NCBI GenBank assembly: GCA_022578965.1
Contig: MU400626.1
Span: forward strand, 62,001-126,000
Reading direction: 5' to 3'
Length of the DNA stretch: 64,000 bases
Origin: Xylaria sp. FL1777
Lineage: Eukaryota; Ascomycota; Sordariomycetes; Xylariales; Xylariaceae
Shown here: piece by piece, positions 23,418 through 35,700 of the stretch
Numbering within the stretch: the stretch's first letter is position 1
Layout: each line of letters starts with the position of its first letter
Position numbers and translations under genes: made by a program
Notes under the pieces: generated by a model
Database searches by the model: none
The model's input: only the letters and a program-made list of their open reading frames with translations
Told to the model about the DNA's origin: nothing

Positions 23418-24718
23418 GATAGGCAAGAGATTTCCCCGTTTGTCAATAATATGTTGATGATATTTTGAGTCTTGAATTATTACTAGGTTGCTCTAGAATG
23501 AAGTCATGTGCAGTGAGTAAAACCTCGAAGCCAAGCCTGCCATTTATGTAGCACAACTCCAACATCCGACCGCTTTGAAATCATATGTTCGGTCTACATT
23601 GGGGCTGCTATTTGATAGTGGTGGTTTCTGACTAAGGCACGGTCAAAGCGTACAACATTGAATTTCCGCAACATTAAACTTCCGCAGCATCGAGCTTCCG
23701 CAATATTGAACTTCCGCAACCTCCCCGCAACTTTCCCGCAGATTGCCCGTTATGAGAATTCTTAGCCAGCTCCAGCCGAACGAACTACTACAAGGAAAAG
23801 TAAATCGTGGTTCCACGGGGAACAATAATTGAAACGTTCAAAGGGCGTAAGAAAAAGGCCCAGTCCAATGCTTATGCAAGGAGTAGTCTGGATAGCACGG
23901 AAAGCCATCGTTAGATGGCCTCTCATATAATTTCATTTGCGAATGAAAGTCTGCTATTGATTTGGTCGGCAGTACGAATTTGGAAACCTCATTATCAGTT
24001 ATTCACCTATTAAAACATAATCTTTCCCCAAGTTTGGTGTAAGAAGATCAGCGAATATCACGTCAAACAATTGCCTTCTGACTTGTTTTAGTTGATTTGA
24101 GACCTAATTTTGGCGTATTTGACCGAGTCGGCTGACTGCCGTATTTGCCTTGGGCTAATTATTTGGGCATATTATATATTTAGTTGGGAAGGTTTAACCG
24201 GACTTATTATCTATTGAGAGATTGATGCTGAATACACAGCGCAAGGGTTGCAGAATTATCACTTAAAGTTTCTTCTCCCATTTCAGTATTCACAATTATT
24301 TAGAGTAATTTCAATGAAATGAGAGTATTTTTTTGGGCCACTAATAAATTTGCAATTATTTTTTAGTTTAACTTCGTCAAAGTATGTTATTTGCGAAGCC
24401 CATATTGTTTTGTTTGTGTGAGTCTCTCTATAGATAGACATCCATCTTACCTAGCTAGGTATGTAGGAGAAGTTCCATCTTTCCTCCCCGCTATATAGAT
24501 GGACACTTCTACACCGATACCAACCCCTGCTTATCCCTGTTATATTATGACTATTAGTGCCAATATTGCATGAAGGGGTCATCACTTCGAGGCATTTGTA
24601 AGCAGATTCGTCGTAGTTAAATCTGACCAAACATCCCCTGTAACTAACAAGATCTTAATTCCATAAACTCCATTTCCTTCGAATTTAAACTTGTTAAATC
24701 CACCCAACCTACCGCAGG
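23418..24718. promoter_or_regulatory. Divergent intergenic region between AKR and Zn2Cys6 regulator
   Basis: This 1.3-kb spacer lies between two gene starts facing away from each other. It contains a short tandem repeat (separate entry) at about 23651-23740, and the part beyond about 23930 is AT-rich. No other gene was recognised. Confidence 0.45.
23651..23740. repeat. Imperfect 16-bp tandem repeat around CTTCCGCA
   Basis: Successive units end in TTCCGCA or a close variant at a spacing of about 16 bp for four units (ACATTGAATTTCCGCA, ACATTAAACTTCCGCA, GCATCGAGCTTCCGCA, ATATTGAACTTCCGCA). Two shorter CCCCGCA/TCCCGCA units follow. The array sits about 230-320 bp upstream of the aldo/keto reductase start and could be a binding-site cluster or just a minisatellite. 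Confidence 0.65.
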
Positions 24719-26086
24719 ATGACCGCAATTCTCCGCCGTCAGAAGGCCTGTATTCCCTGCGCGGAATCCAAGCGGAGGTGTGATAAAGAGCTCCCCGAGT
24801 GTCGTCGGTGCATTGACAAAGACTTGGATTGTGTTTATCCGCAACCTAAGAGGCGGCGCCGAGATTTGGAAACAGCAGGCGAAACTCACGCCGTTCAAAC
24901 CCCTGTTGTTGCTTTAGTTGATGAACGAGAACATGTGGAGGATCTGATTTTGCCGGACTATCCCCACGTCAATAGCAATACTAACCCCGATGCCATTGGG
25001 ATAAGCGATATTGATTTCGGATACTGGGACTCAACGGCTACCAATAATCTCGAGGTGCCCTTCCTAGATGATGCTATAATATCATATGTATCAGGGGTTG
25101 CCGCTCCAAGTCCTTACCCAAACCGGGGATTCGAAGTTGATAATAATATCAATTCTCATAGCAAACCGGGTTCGCCTTTCTTTCTACGAGATGAGACCTT
25201 TGCGATACAACATAGGCAGGAAGACCCAGCTTGTGTAGCAACGGTCGAAATGGAACCTTTCATCGGTGAAGTAGAGAAGATGTTGCAATCTTGGGTCACG
25301 AATGGCTCCAACAGCTTCATACATCGGCGGTTGTATGACAAGGGTATGCCTACATGCGTGCAGGATGCCTTCACAACATTCGCCGCGTATACAAATCGGA
25401 CACCGGCAACCAAGGAAACGATTCTGCAAATCGCCGACGACCGCGCATCCGCGCTTACCCGTCACGCAGAACAGCCGGTCGTAAATGGCGTGCAAGAAAT
25501 ATGGGCCCATCTGGCCCGCGTTCACGCCCTTTTCGTCTACGTATTCATACGTGTATTTGACGGTTCGGTGAGAATGCGCGCATCCGCTGAGCACCAACTG
25601 CCTACCCTTCGGTCATGGGTTGCGCAGATGTGGGAAGCAGTGAAGCGCCACAGATGGGACGACTATCCGTCAGTCAAGGACGGCCGACGCCCACTTCTAG
25701 AGGCATCGAGCGAGTTTCACAGTGACTACGACATAGCAATGGAGATATGGCAACTATGGATCTTGACTGAGAGTGTTCGGCGGACCCATCTCATCATAGA
25801 GACTGTTCTTAACACCTTCAGAATAATGACAGTAGGTTGGGCAGAGTGCGAAGGCTATGTCATGTCCACCGTGCGTCGTGGTCTATGGGATGCCGACAGT
25901 GCGGTGAAGTGGTTCAATCTGTGTCGCGACGGCGCCAAATCCCCTCTAATGGCGCCATCTCTTACGCCTGGGCCCATGATGTCACAATACCCAGCTGGGG
26001 AATTTGATGATTTCGCCAAATTATGCTGGTCGTTCGTCGTAGGTACGGATAAAATCCAGTGCTGGGTTGATAAGAGTAGTAACTAA
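24719..26086 (+). CDS. Zn2Cys6 transcription factor (455 aa)
   Basis: The single exon begins with the binuclear cluster Cys11-x2-Cys14-x6-Cys21-x6-Cys28-x2-Cys31-x6-Cys38, followed by a basic linker (QPKRRRRD). The rest is an acidic/neutral region and a helical C-terminal half (about 165-450) typical of short fungal regulators, with no PF04082-like motif that I can point to. Such proteins bind CGG-containing DNA as monomers or dimers in the nucleus and control local or dispersed genes. The divergent aldo/keto reductase is a candidate target by position only. It ends CWVDKSSN. It could alternatively have a C-terminal intron near the stop, but no need for one is seen. Confidence 0.88.
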   Translation: MTAILRRQKACIPCAESKRRCDKELPECRRCIDKDLDCVYPQPKRRRRDLETAGETHAVQTPVVALVDEREHVEDLILPDYPHVNSNTNPDAIGISDIDFGYWDSTATNNLEVPFLDDAIISYVSGVAAPSPYPNRGFEVDNNINSHSKPGSPFFLRDETFAIQHRQEDPACVATVEMEPFIGEVEKMLQSWVTNGSNSFIHRRLYDKGMPTCVQDAFTTFAAYTNRTPATKETILQIADDRASALTRHAEQPVVNGVQEIWAHLARVHALFVYVFIRVFDGSVRMRASAEHQLPTLRSWVAQMWEAVKRHRWDDYPSVKDGRRPLLEASSEFHSDYDIAMEIWQLWILTESVRRTHLIIETVLNTFRIMTVGWAECEGYVMSTVRRGLWDADSAVKWFNLCRDGAKSPLMAPSLTPGPMMSQYPAGEFDDFAKLCWSFVVGTDKIQCWVDKSSN

Positions 26087-26602
26087 ATAGAACAAAGATC
26101 CATAGAATGCATTGCGTAGAACTGAAAAAGAAAAGCCTATCTCTGCCGTATCGACCCATCTTGTGCGTCAATGCAACAAGGTTTAATTATATCAGGTGTG
26201 GCGACTCGAGTCCTTCAATCTCATCAAGGAGTTTCCTCAATTCGTTGAAGTGACATGGAGTCCCTGTCATAAGTTCAGAACTATAGCGACTAAAGTTCCA
26301 TTATGGCGGAAACTCACGAATCTTCAAGCATCTAATAAAACTGAATAACTAACTGCTTAAATTATAATTAACTACATCTAAAACAAACAACACCCAGCCA
26401 TGTATCGTAGTAGGTAGGGACATATATTGGTAAAGCTCTTGTCGTGAGCTATTCCCCTGCGTACTTACTTGCTTACGTAGTGCTGCGTTTATTAATCGCT
26501 ATCTGTTTGATCTATTTATTTATCTTGTTCAATAGATCTGACTAATGAGATGTTTATATACTATGGGCTAGTCAGCCAGCACTGATTATTAGCTCGTGAA
26601 TA
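26087..26602. other. Convergent intergenic region
   Basis: This is the 3' space between the Zn2Cys6 gene and the lipid-droplet hydrolase, which point toward each other. It is moderately AT-rich and no gene or clear hairpin was recognised. Confidence 0.4.
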
Positions 26603-27889
26603 TTAGTTAAGTGATTCAATAGGAGTACTGAAAATTTCAGCAATCCATGCATGGACCTTCTTTGCGACTGGCTCACTGTGCTCTAAATATAATATGAATC
26701 TTCCTATTAGCACTGGGCTTTTTCGTGTTGGTCTGCTTACGAACATATCTACAAGCCTACCTTGTAATTATATGTGGGGTGTAGATATAACGGAAGGCAA
26801 GCGAGGACGGAGAGAAGAAAAGATGGGGACAGGAAGGAAAGGGAACCAACCAATGCAAAAGGCGTGAGGAAGATCGCCCTCGTCAACGACAAGGCGGGTC
26901 CTTTCGACCTGCGCCGATCGCTTCCGGATGAATGCGTCGCGGTAGCGGTCGGCGACCCATTGGTCTTTCTGGCCGAAGAAGAAGTAGAATTTCGGGATGG
27001 CGGATTCGCTGTACTGGGCGATCTCCCAAAGCTCGTCGTCCCATTTGTCTTCGCGGATTACTCGCATCTCATCTAAGCGAATGTGGTGAGTAGAGTTATT
27101 TGGTATTTATGAACTTCGGTATGTGTGAACGGGGCAGGGGGACGTAGAGAGGGATAATGGGGGTGAGCGAGTTCAAATCCACATACCCATACCAAGGTAA
27201 AGAGACTGCCAGACGCCGTCGCGGCTCTTGAGCCACCGCGTCGTGACGTCCGCCGCATGTGGAGGGAAGCCGAGAGTCCTACTCACGAACCAATGGAGCG
27301 TGTTGTAGGGCCAGAGACGCAGGAACCCCTGAGCAATCCTATACGCGTTGTCTCCGAGTAACGGGGTTTGGCGCAGCATGTTGAGCTTCCACCCATTGGG
27401 CGAATCAGCGATATGATCGATAGTCGGAAACAAGAGGATGCCGGACGTGAGTTTCAACTCGGGCGCCAGAGACGAATCCCGGAGGATGCGGTGACACGTC
27501 TCGAGGACTATGTACGCGCCTACAGAGTGACCGATGAGAAGCACATGGTCGTATGGCTGGCCTTGCCTCGGCCCAGACGCAATACGCAAACCACCTACTG
27601 TTTTTAGAATATGCCGGATTTGATACTCAAGGTCGCGAGGCTTATTTTGCGAGGTGAAGGGCTCATGGTCCTGATCTATAAATCCGGCGAGACTCTGGCC
27701 GTGGATGTGGAAGTTGGTGGTGCCGAGTGAGGTGTTAGAGTCGAGAAGGCTTCTTAAAGCCGACAGGAACGGGGCATAGTAGCCGATGAGACCCGGGTTG
27801 CCTGGTACAAAGAAGATCAAGATGTAGGAGTCATCGTTGCTGCTGGTGCCATTCGACCATGATGGGTAGGACAAATGGTCACCACTCAT
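26603..27889 (-). CDS. Lipid-droplet-associated hydrolase (LDAH-type alpha/beta hydrolase, 334 aa)
   Basis: Exons in coding order: 27889-27187, 27072-26851 and 26682-26603, with introns of 114 nt (donor GTATGT) and 168 nt (donor GTTGGT). The family signature is present: VPGNPGLIGYY at the oxyanion-hole region, the nucleophile elbow GHSVGAY (Ser122), Asp271 in GQKDQW and His304 in LPHAF. The last exon gives EHSEPVAKKVHAWIAEI, the expected C-terminal helix. Homologues sit on lipid droplets and affect storage of sterol esters or triacylglycerol; the exact substrate is debated in animals and untested here. A catalytic triad in full suggests an active enzyme. The last intron is the weakest junction, but without it the conserved C-terminal helix is lost. 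Confidence 0.88.
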
Positions 27890-29480
27890 GACGGCTCACC
27901 CGGGATAGAGACGATGATTTTTTTTGGGGGCTGGTTACCTGTACGCCCTATATATCACGACCAATTAGCCTCTGGCCAAACTATGCATACATGTATTATG
28001 AGAGTGAATGTTAGCCACGTACCTAGTACTTTATATGTAGTAATATTCCATATATACGAGATACTTGTCAGGGACACCTTTTGAACATTGCACGTGATCG
28101 CGGTGTGAAAGATGTGAGAGATATGAGAGAAGATGCGAAGGTAGGTAAGTGTACTAAGCATTTACCTAATATCTAGACTGTAGGTACTTAACCCAGGATG
28201 GACTGCCCACAATAACAGACTTATGTATGGAGCTTTTCGGCGGGTGCGTTGGTTGTCCGTCTCCCGCTGTCGGGTCCTTCGGGATGGAACGTTATCGGCC
28301 AGTGGGATATCTACCTAGTGGGTGAGTGCGGGGTACCTATCATGCGGTAGAAGATATACTTCCCTTATCTAGCAGCTAGGTATTTCCTAACTACCATACT
28401 ACCTATTATAGTACTACGTAGTAGGCACCTGACACCTTACATACCAGTGGTAGGTATATTACGTAGGTTAGGCAGACTATCATACCTTCGGTAGGTAGTA
28501 TACGTATACGTAAGTAGGTAGAGGTAGGTACCTTGTGCTAGAGGAGTCTTACCTAGCCTGCCCCGCCCTTGCCCTTGATAGTACCTAGGTAGACACCATT
28601 CTTTCTCAGCATCATTATCGTCCCCTCTTATTCATCCACGTTTAGTCAGTCTCATTCCAATCCCAGGCCAAGGTCACCATAACTCGATTTTATTATCAGA
28701 ATTCCCTTAACGTTTTGTTTTGTCTGCCGTTAGATGTTATTAGACTTGCCAACATATCTAAACTCCTGCGAATATATACCCTTTTTCTTTTCCTTCCGGT
28801 TCTTCCCTTTCGTCTAGCCACCGTCGCCTTTCGTGCGCATCTCCGTCTCCGTGGTCGCCGAAGCTACTTATACATAACTAAATTAGTCGACTCCAAGCCA
28901 GCCATGATCGCCCACGCTTAGCTTCGTCATAACTCGTCCGCGAGTCTACACATACACACATATAAAAAATACATTCACTTCTTCCAGTACAGCTCACTGT
29001 CCTATCTGCATTAGATATCATGATTCGCATTTACACATAGCGTCGATCCCGTCTATTCCAACTATCTATATGCCCCTCACCACATACACAACAACATACA
29101 GTACTAATAGGCGGGCTGTACCTTATACACATCCTACCCTGGTCCAGCATCAGGCAGCCTTATTACGGTATTATTATTGTTTACCTCGTGTGACCCCGGG
29201 CTTTCCAATCCCGTCTTGACTCGTTGCAAGAGCCTACCCAGCCGCATGCTAACCCGTATATCTTTGCCTTGACAGGAATCCTGCTCTCTTTCGTGGCTAC
29301 CCCTCTCGCTATTCACGACGCCCACCGTTTTCATATGCCTAGGCGGCCTTGCTGCGTAGGGTCGCTGTCTTCCAATACGCGCGCATACGCACAGGTCCAA
29401 GTATAGCCCGATAATCCCTTGTCTGCGAGTCCTCGATTTCACACCACTCTGTCGTGTGCCGTCTGCTTCCCGCCAACAAT
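27890..29480. promoter_or_regulatory. Divergent intergenic region between hydrolase and acyltransferase
   Basis: No gene was recognised in this 1.6 kb. It contains clusters of TAGGTA/TACCTA words at about 28140-28180, 28370-28400 and 28450-28590. The last 700 nt before the acyltransferase start is pyrimidine-rich and probably its promoter and long 5' UTR. Confidence 0.4.
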
Positions 29481-30961
29481 ATGACCACGTCCGAGTTGCG
29501 CCAGCGCGTCCAGCCGGCCACCGCGGACCCCAAAGCCGACCTCGCTGCCGATATCACGAATCCCACCCTCGACCCCAAAATCGGACATCCCTCTGGCGAG
29601 GCTAAGTACGGCCGCTTCAGATCTCTTGTTCGAGCCTTTACCTTCCTGCTGTATTTCGGGACTGGTATTCTTAGGTGTGGCCCCTTGTTCACCTCCTTCG
29701 ATACCCGAATGGGAATGTCGCGTGTCTGACCCTCGTAACATGTAGCGTACATCTCTCACAGTTCCTTGGCGCTCCGCTCTACCTGGTCAACCGCGAGTTC
29801 TTCGATGCCTACATGTCGTTGACCAAGGCATGTTTTGGCCTGCTTATTACGACCATGACCCAGTGGTGGGCTCCCACAGTCATCAGGATCAGCGGAGATG
29901 CTTCGGTTGCCGGACAGCTCAGCTTAACCCCAGATGGCAGGGTTCAATGTAACTTTCCGGAGCGCATGGTCTTGATTGCAAACCACCAGGTGAGCCGACG
30001 CCTACCCTTCACAAGATCGTTCTTACGGGATGGTACCAGTGCATCTCCCGCTGACCTATATTTCCTATATTAGATCTACACGGATTGGTTGTATCTATGG
30101 TGGGTTGGGTACACAAGCAACCCTCAGATGCATGGACATATCTACATCATCCTAAAAGAGTCGCTGAAGTGGATACCCGTCGTCGGGCCTGGATGCATGT
30201 TTATTGGATTCATCTTCATGTCGCGTAAGATGGCCGTTGACCGCCCACGGCTCGCACATCGTCTCCAGAAGCTCAAGATGAGCCATACCGGCCCCGACGG
30301 CAATAGCTTCCTGGACCCGATGTGGCTTTTGCTTTTCCCTGAGGGCACTAACTTGTCTGGCAACGGGAGAAAGAAATCCGCTAGCTGGGCCGAAAAGAGT
30401 GGTCTCAAAGATGGACAGCACCTTATGTTACCGAGGAGCACGGGGATGTATTTCTGCCTCACCGAACTCAAGGGTACCGTAGACTATGTCTACGATTGTA
30501 CCGTAGCCTACGAAGGCATTCCGTGAGTGATAATGTTTTACTAATAAGATGCCCAGTCTGGTATTTATTAACTAACGTTCCGTAGCCGCGGAGGATATGG
30601 CGAAGATTACTTCACCTTGTCCAGCACATATTTTCAAGGTCGCCCCCCGAAATCAGTCAACTTCTATTGGCGTCGCTTCGCTGTGGCGGATATACCCTTA
30701 GAGAGCCAAGAGGTTTTCGACAAATGGCTTCGCGAGCGATGGTATGAGAAAGACGCGCTCTTGGAACAGTACGTTTCTACCGGCAGATTTCCCGCCAACG
30801 GCGCTGGGACGAAAGGGCATCTTGAAACCGAGGTCAAGACGAAGTACTGGTGGGAGTTCATCAAGATATACACAATGGTTGGGACCTTTGGATTACTGTT
30901 TAATGTTCTGCTCAAAGCTGCCCGGTTTATGCTTCGGGGTCACACGGGGCCGACCATTTGA
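29481..30961 (+). CDS. PlsC-family lysophospholipid acyltransferase (four exons, 420 aa)
   Basis: Exons are 29481-29674, 29746-29989, 30074-30522 and 30586-30961; introns are 71, 84 and 63 nt. The catalytic NHx4D motif is NHQIYTDW (residues 144-151; it spans an intron) and the substrate motif FPEGTN lies at 234-239. A hydrophobic segment (about 48-80) precedes the motif and another (about 390-412) lies near the C-terminus, consistent with an ER membrane enzyme. The layout resembles fungal members related to yeast Cst26/Psi1 and animal lysocardiolipin/LPA acyltransferases, which move acyl groups from acyl-CoA to a lysophospholipid. Which lysolipid is used cannot be read from sequence. It begins MTTSELRQRV; an upstream in-frame ATG at 29454 would add nine residues. 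Confidence 0.9.
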
Positions 30962-31585
30962 TCCGAGAATCGCTAGTTGCCCTTGATGCCTATAAATCGG
31001 TGTCCTAATCGGTTAATGGGTCGTGGTTTAGGGGGAACGGACAATTTTCGATAATAGAGTCTGTGGGAGGATGATCGGATGAATAGCAAGGAATTCCATG
31101 GGAACAATGGCTGGTCGGTGCATAAATAGGGGGATGATATCAAATGAGAGACGAGTTCGAAGAGGATGAACGCATGGGACCGGAGTCTTGGTTGATTACA
31201 TTGCTAAAGCTTACAGGATTCGGGTTTGCCACGGAGTTAGCGGGACTGTCGCATTTACATAGCCGTTAAGTCAATTCGAGAATTTTGAAGTTCATATTTG
31301 CCCCTACTCTAGTAGCAATAAGGGGCGCATGTAAAAGAGGGCGACTATATGCCAATTTGCATGTAAATGGAGAATGTATCATAACTTGTGTTAAAAGGAT
31401 TTGAGAGAGGAAAAGCAACCGGATACAAGACAGATGGATATTCATTGTCATCTTTGTATAGTGCGATATTATACTGTATCTTGTAGTGGTCTTGATTTTT
31501 AATTACAATAAAATTTTCAATAAGAATATAATAAACCCGACTTTTAGGTGTCCTAACAGAATGTTATTGAGTAATTGTGTTATGT
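30962..31585. other. Intergenic, partly AT-rich
   Basis: This stretch probably contains the acyltransferase 3' UTR. The end (about 31490-31580) is AT-rich. No gene was recognised. Confidence 0.4.
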
Positions 31586-32720
31586 TTAATCGGGAATTGC
31601 CATCAGACTCTTTGTTGAATGACGATAATAACGAATAAGGCCGTCTGAAAAGGGAGCGCAACGCTTGTAATAACGCTTACTGTCAGCACCACTGGGCGTT
31701 GTGCTCGCCGTTGGGATGATATCTGTTGGAGTCAGCCCGTCACTGCCATCAACGACAGCGATGAGAGCATCAAGTTCGAAATCAATGTAGCTGTTTTCCT
31801 TGACATACGTGACTAGGACCTCATCGAGGGGATCAAGGAAGTTGTCACCGTCGCAGGCTAAAAAAACAATAGTATAGACGGCGTCCAAATCGAGGCTCAC
31901 AAGACGATCCCTGACAGGTCTATTGGGGTTATACTCGATTTTGATGCCGGTACTGACCTAGACGAAGCTGGCGACGGGGTATGCCAGGAGCTTCCCATAT
32001 GCCAAAGCGGGCGTATAAGTGCTCGCTCACGATGAGCTGCAGACCGGATTGCTCATGCTTGGGACCGTCTCGGTTGTCGCGCTGATGATGGCCAATCCAA
32101 TCCATACTATTCGAAGAGAAGATAAGGCTTGATCGTGTCTGCAGCCCGCGGTTCAGCATGATTCTCCGTCTCATTCTCACCTATCGAAACGAAAACAAGC
32201 AGGGGTTTCGCTTACAACCCAGCTTCTCGTCGTCTGGGATGATGTTTGCTGACACGATGGAGAACGTTAGGTTGCTGAGAAAATCACCTGGAAAGTTGTC
32301 GCCTCGGTCCCATTCGTGGTTGCGGAGAGTCATCGCATCAAAGCCGATCTTGAAGTTTCCGCGAGGTTACCCACCCAAACTGTCGAAGGTGCAATTTAGT
32401 TCGCGTAGGTAGTCGCACACCCGGTTTGGTATCTGGGCGATCTATTCGCTGACGTAGAAGCTGAAGAATCAGCGTGCCCTGGAACTCCGCCTACGTTCAG
32501 GGCCAAGCTATCGGGATGATCCGGCTAGGTCTCGCCTACCACGGTCTTGACGCGCGCGCGCTTAGCTTCCATAGCAGCCCTTCTCAATATTCGTAGGCGG
32601 TGCTCAAGGGCGAGAACTGGTCTAAAGGCACGTGGACGTCGTTGATGTAGTAAATCGAGGTCCTGCAGCTACCTGTTGTCATCGAAGCATTTGGATTCCC
32701 GCTTGCTGTGCAACGAGTCC
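31586..32720 (-). pseudogene. Decayed 5'-nucleotidase (metallophosphatase, UshA-type)
   Basis: Read on the minus strand, fragments in several frames follow the order of a 5'-nucleotidase. A metal-binding segment with YYINDVH (about 32634-32652) comes first. Then comes LRNHEWDRGDNF followed by DFLSNLTFSIVSANIIPDD (about 32240-32335), which is the second metallophosphatase motif. A C-terminal segment with DGDNF and LDEVLVTYVKENSYIDF follows (about 31770-31865). Between them lie frameshifts and stop codons, so no full protein can be made. Damage is mixed and not the extreme AT bias of RIP. Intact family members hydrolyse extracellular nucleotides. The N-terminal signal-peptide part is not recognisable. 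Confidence 0.75.
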
Positions 32721-35700
32721 TCGGCGAGAAGAGCGCCACACCGCGCAGATCATGGTGATCCGTTGATCTTCTTCTATTTCACGCGAAGTCGTAGCTCCAA
32801 TTGGCATACGAGCAGCCGGTTTAGCCTTGTCCTCAGAACGTAGGTAGGTTTTCAGACTTTCACCAAAGATACCCTGACTACCCACCAAACCTCCCCGATC
32901 AAAAGGCGTTGACGTGATGTGTGATCTTTAAATAGGCTCGAAGACCGCTACCGTCCTTGCTAACCAATTTTTTCAAAAGGGAATCATGTACGTTGAGGAC
33001 CTGGTTTACAATACGCGATTGAACCTATTATGTTTAGCTAGAAAAAAGGAGCATCAGTGCTGCATGGCCTTGGCGACTCCCAGCTTCCCAGAATTGGGGA
33101 CACAAGTGGGCATAGAAAGCAGATTAAAAGAACCATTATCTAGTAGACCGAGTGTGTTGTTGTGCAACGCATCACTTGGTGTTCCGTCGGCTTGTTCCGC
33201 TCCTCTCGATGGTCCAATTCTCATTCTCCTAATATCGAGACAGACGCCGAATCTGGAACAAGATCTTGACCTATGATGTTAGAAAATCACAGAGCGGTGC
33301 AATGAACCCCTAGTAGAACCCCCAGTAGTCTTATCTTTTATCTCTCACCACAAAAATCTCGGAACAGCATACAACAACGGGCAGAACTGGCGAGTAATGG
33401 ATATACAAGATAGTTTCTCTCTTGGGTCTAGCCAAGACTCGATCGGCAGACTGAGACAGCGCGTCCGAGCTATCATCGAGGGATACAACACATCATTCAT
33501 GCTCACAAGAATACGTTGTCAAGAGCGTACTGCAGACTGCAGACTGTTAAACGCAATACTAATAAGACGTAGCAACCTCTCAACCAGTCAAGAGCTAGGT
33601 GCCCAATGATTGGTCAAGAATAAAAGAACCTGAAACTGTTAAGAGCGCGGCAGGTTTATTCAAGTATGAGGCTGGTATGAGCCTATGCAGATATGATATT
33701 TTCTTAGCACGGCGCGTAACATTCCCGGCGTCACGCTGGGGCCGCAGTAGCTTTGGTCGAATGGAATGTACGGTCCCAACATATTATTAGCCTGCTGTAT
33801 TCTAACGCCCCACGGTCCAATGAAAGCCCCAAGAACTCCTTTACGCATGCTGGTCATACCGTTCTTGAGTTACCATAGAGAAGTACGCGTTGAATGTGTT
33901 TAGTGACAATAGCTACCTATATGTAGGTATAGGCTGTAGCCTACCTACCACATATGACACAATGACGTAAGAGCAATTGCCAATGCTAGGCGTGCCTCAT
34001 CAACAAGTCTTATGGATGGCTGGAATGGCCAGAAAACCACGAGCGGTGGTTTCGCATCAGAGAGAAGATCGAAAAGAAGGGGGCCAAGAAAATAACAGGG
34101 TCGAATAAAAGCAGGCTGGAGCGTCATGAGCTGTCGCAGTCGCTTATCATACATTATACTGTGACTTACGCAGTAGCAGACAATGATTATGGCGACAAAA
34201 CGTGAACCCAGCAACGTCGCCAAAGAATATTCGATGTTCCTAGTTCTTCTGATCTTCTGATGGACATTAGGTGTCCTTGATTGGCAAAGGAAATGTTAAC
34301 ATTGAATAGTCGATGGAGCCTCGATAGACGAACAACCCCTGAATGGTCGAACCAATATCGGGCCGGTTGAATGAGACGAAACGCCTCGGTTGAGGCGCAG
34401 TTCATCTTCGTCTTCACATAACGCGAGTTTCCGACAAACAGAAGCCTTAACAAGATTGATTGGGTCATATATGTACAATATGCGTAGAGCTTGCAAAATA
34501 TGTCTTGGCGGGGAGGATCCCAGTACCTACTGTATACCTTCCCCATAGGCTATAAAGATACCTACGGAGAGCTCCGCTCTGATAGGGGCGATAATATGTA
34601 GACCATGTATAAAGTAGCGGCAAGGTACCGTTAATTAAGCTTGGTTCCGGTGTTACAGCTGCCCTTAATGGTAGATTACGTGTAAATAGGTAAGTAAATA
34701 GGTCATCTAGCTAAAGATGTAAATACAGGTAAGGACCTACTAAGGTATATTTAATACTACCTACCGTAAGACATGGAGGGTTAAAACAACAAAGGACTTG
34801 AATATCGCCTATATAATTCTTGCATTAACTGACGGCGCCTAGGCCGTGAAGTTAATAAAAATATCCCACCTACAAATAGTATACTACCTAGGTACCAACA
34901 AGTGCTGGCGAATTAGTTGGTTGCAGTTGCAATTACCTATTGCTTTCTGCTAGCAATCGCCCCGTCTTCGTACTCGGTTTTTGTAGCAGCCAATCATGTT
35001 CCAAGGATTGGCTGTTTCAGGCCAGATTAGGTAGAAAGAAAATACATGCTTGGTACACTACAAACTGGCCACACTGAGCGTATGCTTACCGACCTACGTA
35101 AGTGCATTGTATAGATCTTTTAACCGCCCCAAGACACACTCCTCCATGGCAAAATTCATACCATATCTGTTGGCATCAAGGGAATAATAACCCCAGAGAC
35201 CCCGTCCAGTTGCCTTTGTCCCGTTCATCTGTCTCTCAGTTCCAGGAGGCAGCCAGGAAACCAGTCAGTCATAAACTGAAACTGACTTCATCGTCGACTA
35301 ATTCGTCTGTTCATATCAAAAATATACCTGCTTCTATCACTTCTGTGTAAATACAGTTTCAGCACACACCTTATGCTCTTGCATGATCCATCTCCACTCA
35401 ATCATCCCATCTTATACAATAGATTCCAGTCCAGACACGGTTATTGCTGTTATAGGTATACCATCTGCCCTTCTCGTCGTGTCTTGCGGGGACACCCAAG
35501 CATTCTTTCATCCTGCTTTACCGTCTTCCATTTATACCTCCTTCTCGTACTCGGAGCTTCAACGTTCACCACAAGAACAATCAATACCTATACTGCAGTC
35601 CACATAGAATCCTCCCCGGCCAGACATTTCTATAGCGTTCGTTGATAATACCGGTACACTATCGAAACCATTTCCACGGTTTGAGGAACTGGCCGGTATC

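Noticed and set aside
32986..33790. Several short open frames after the 5'-nucleotidase relic
   Set aside because: No recognisable motif, no continuous splice model and no good start context.
34187..34546. Minus-strand 119-codon frame
   Set aside because: No domain, unusual composition and no support from neighbouring exons.
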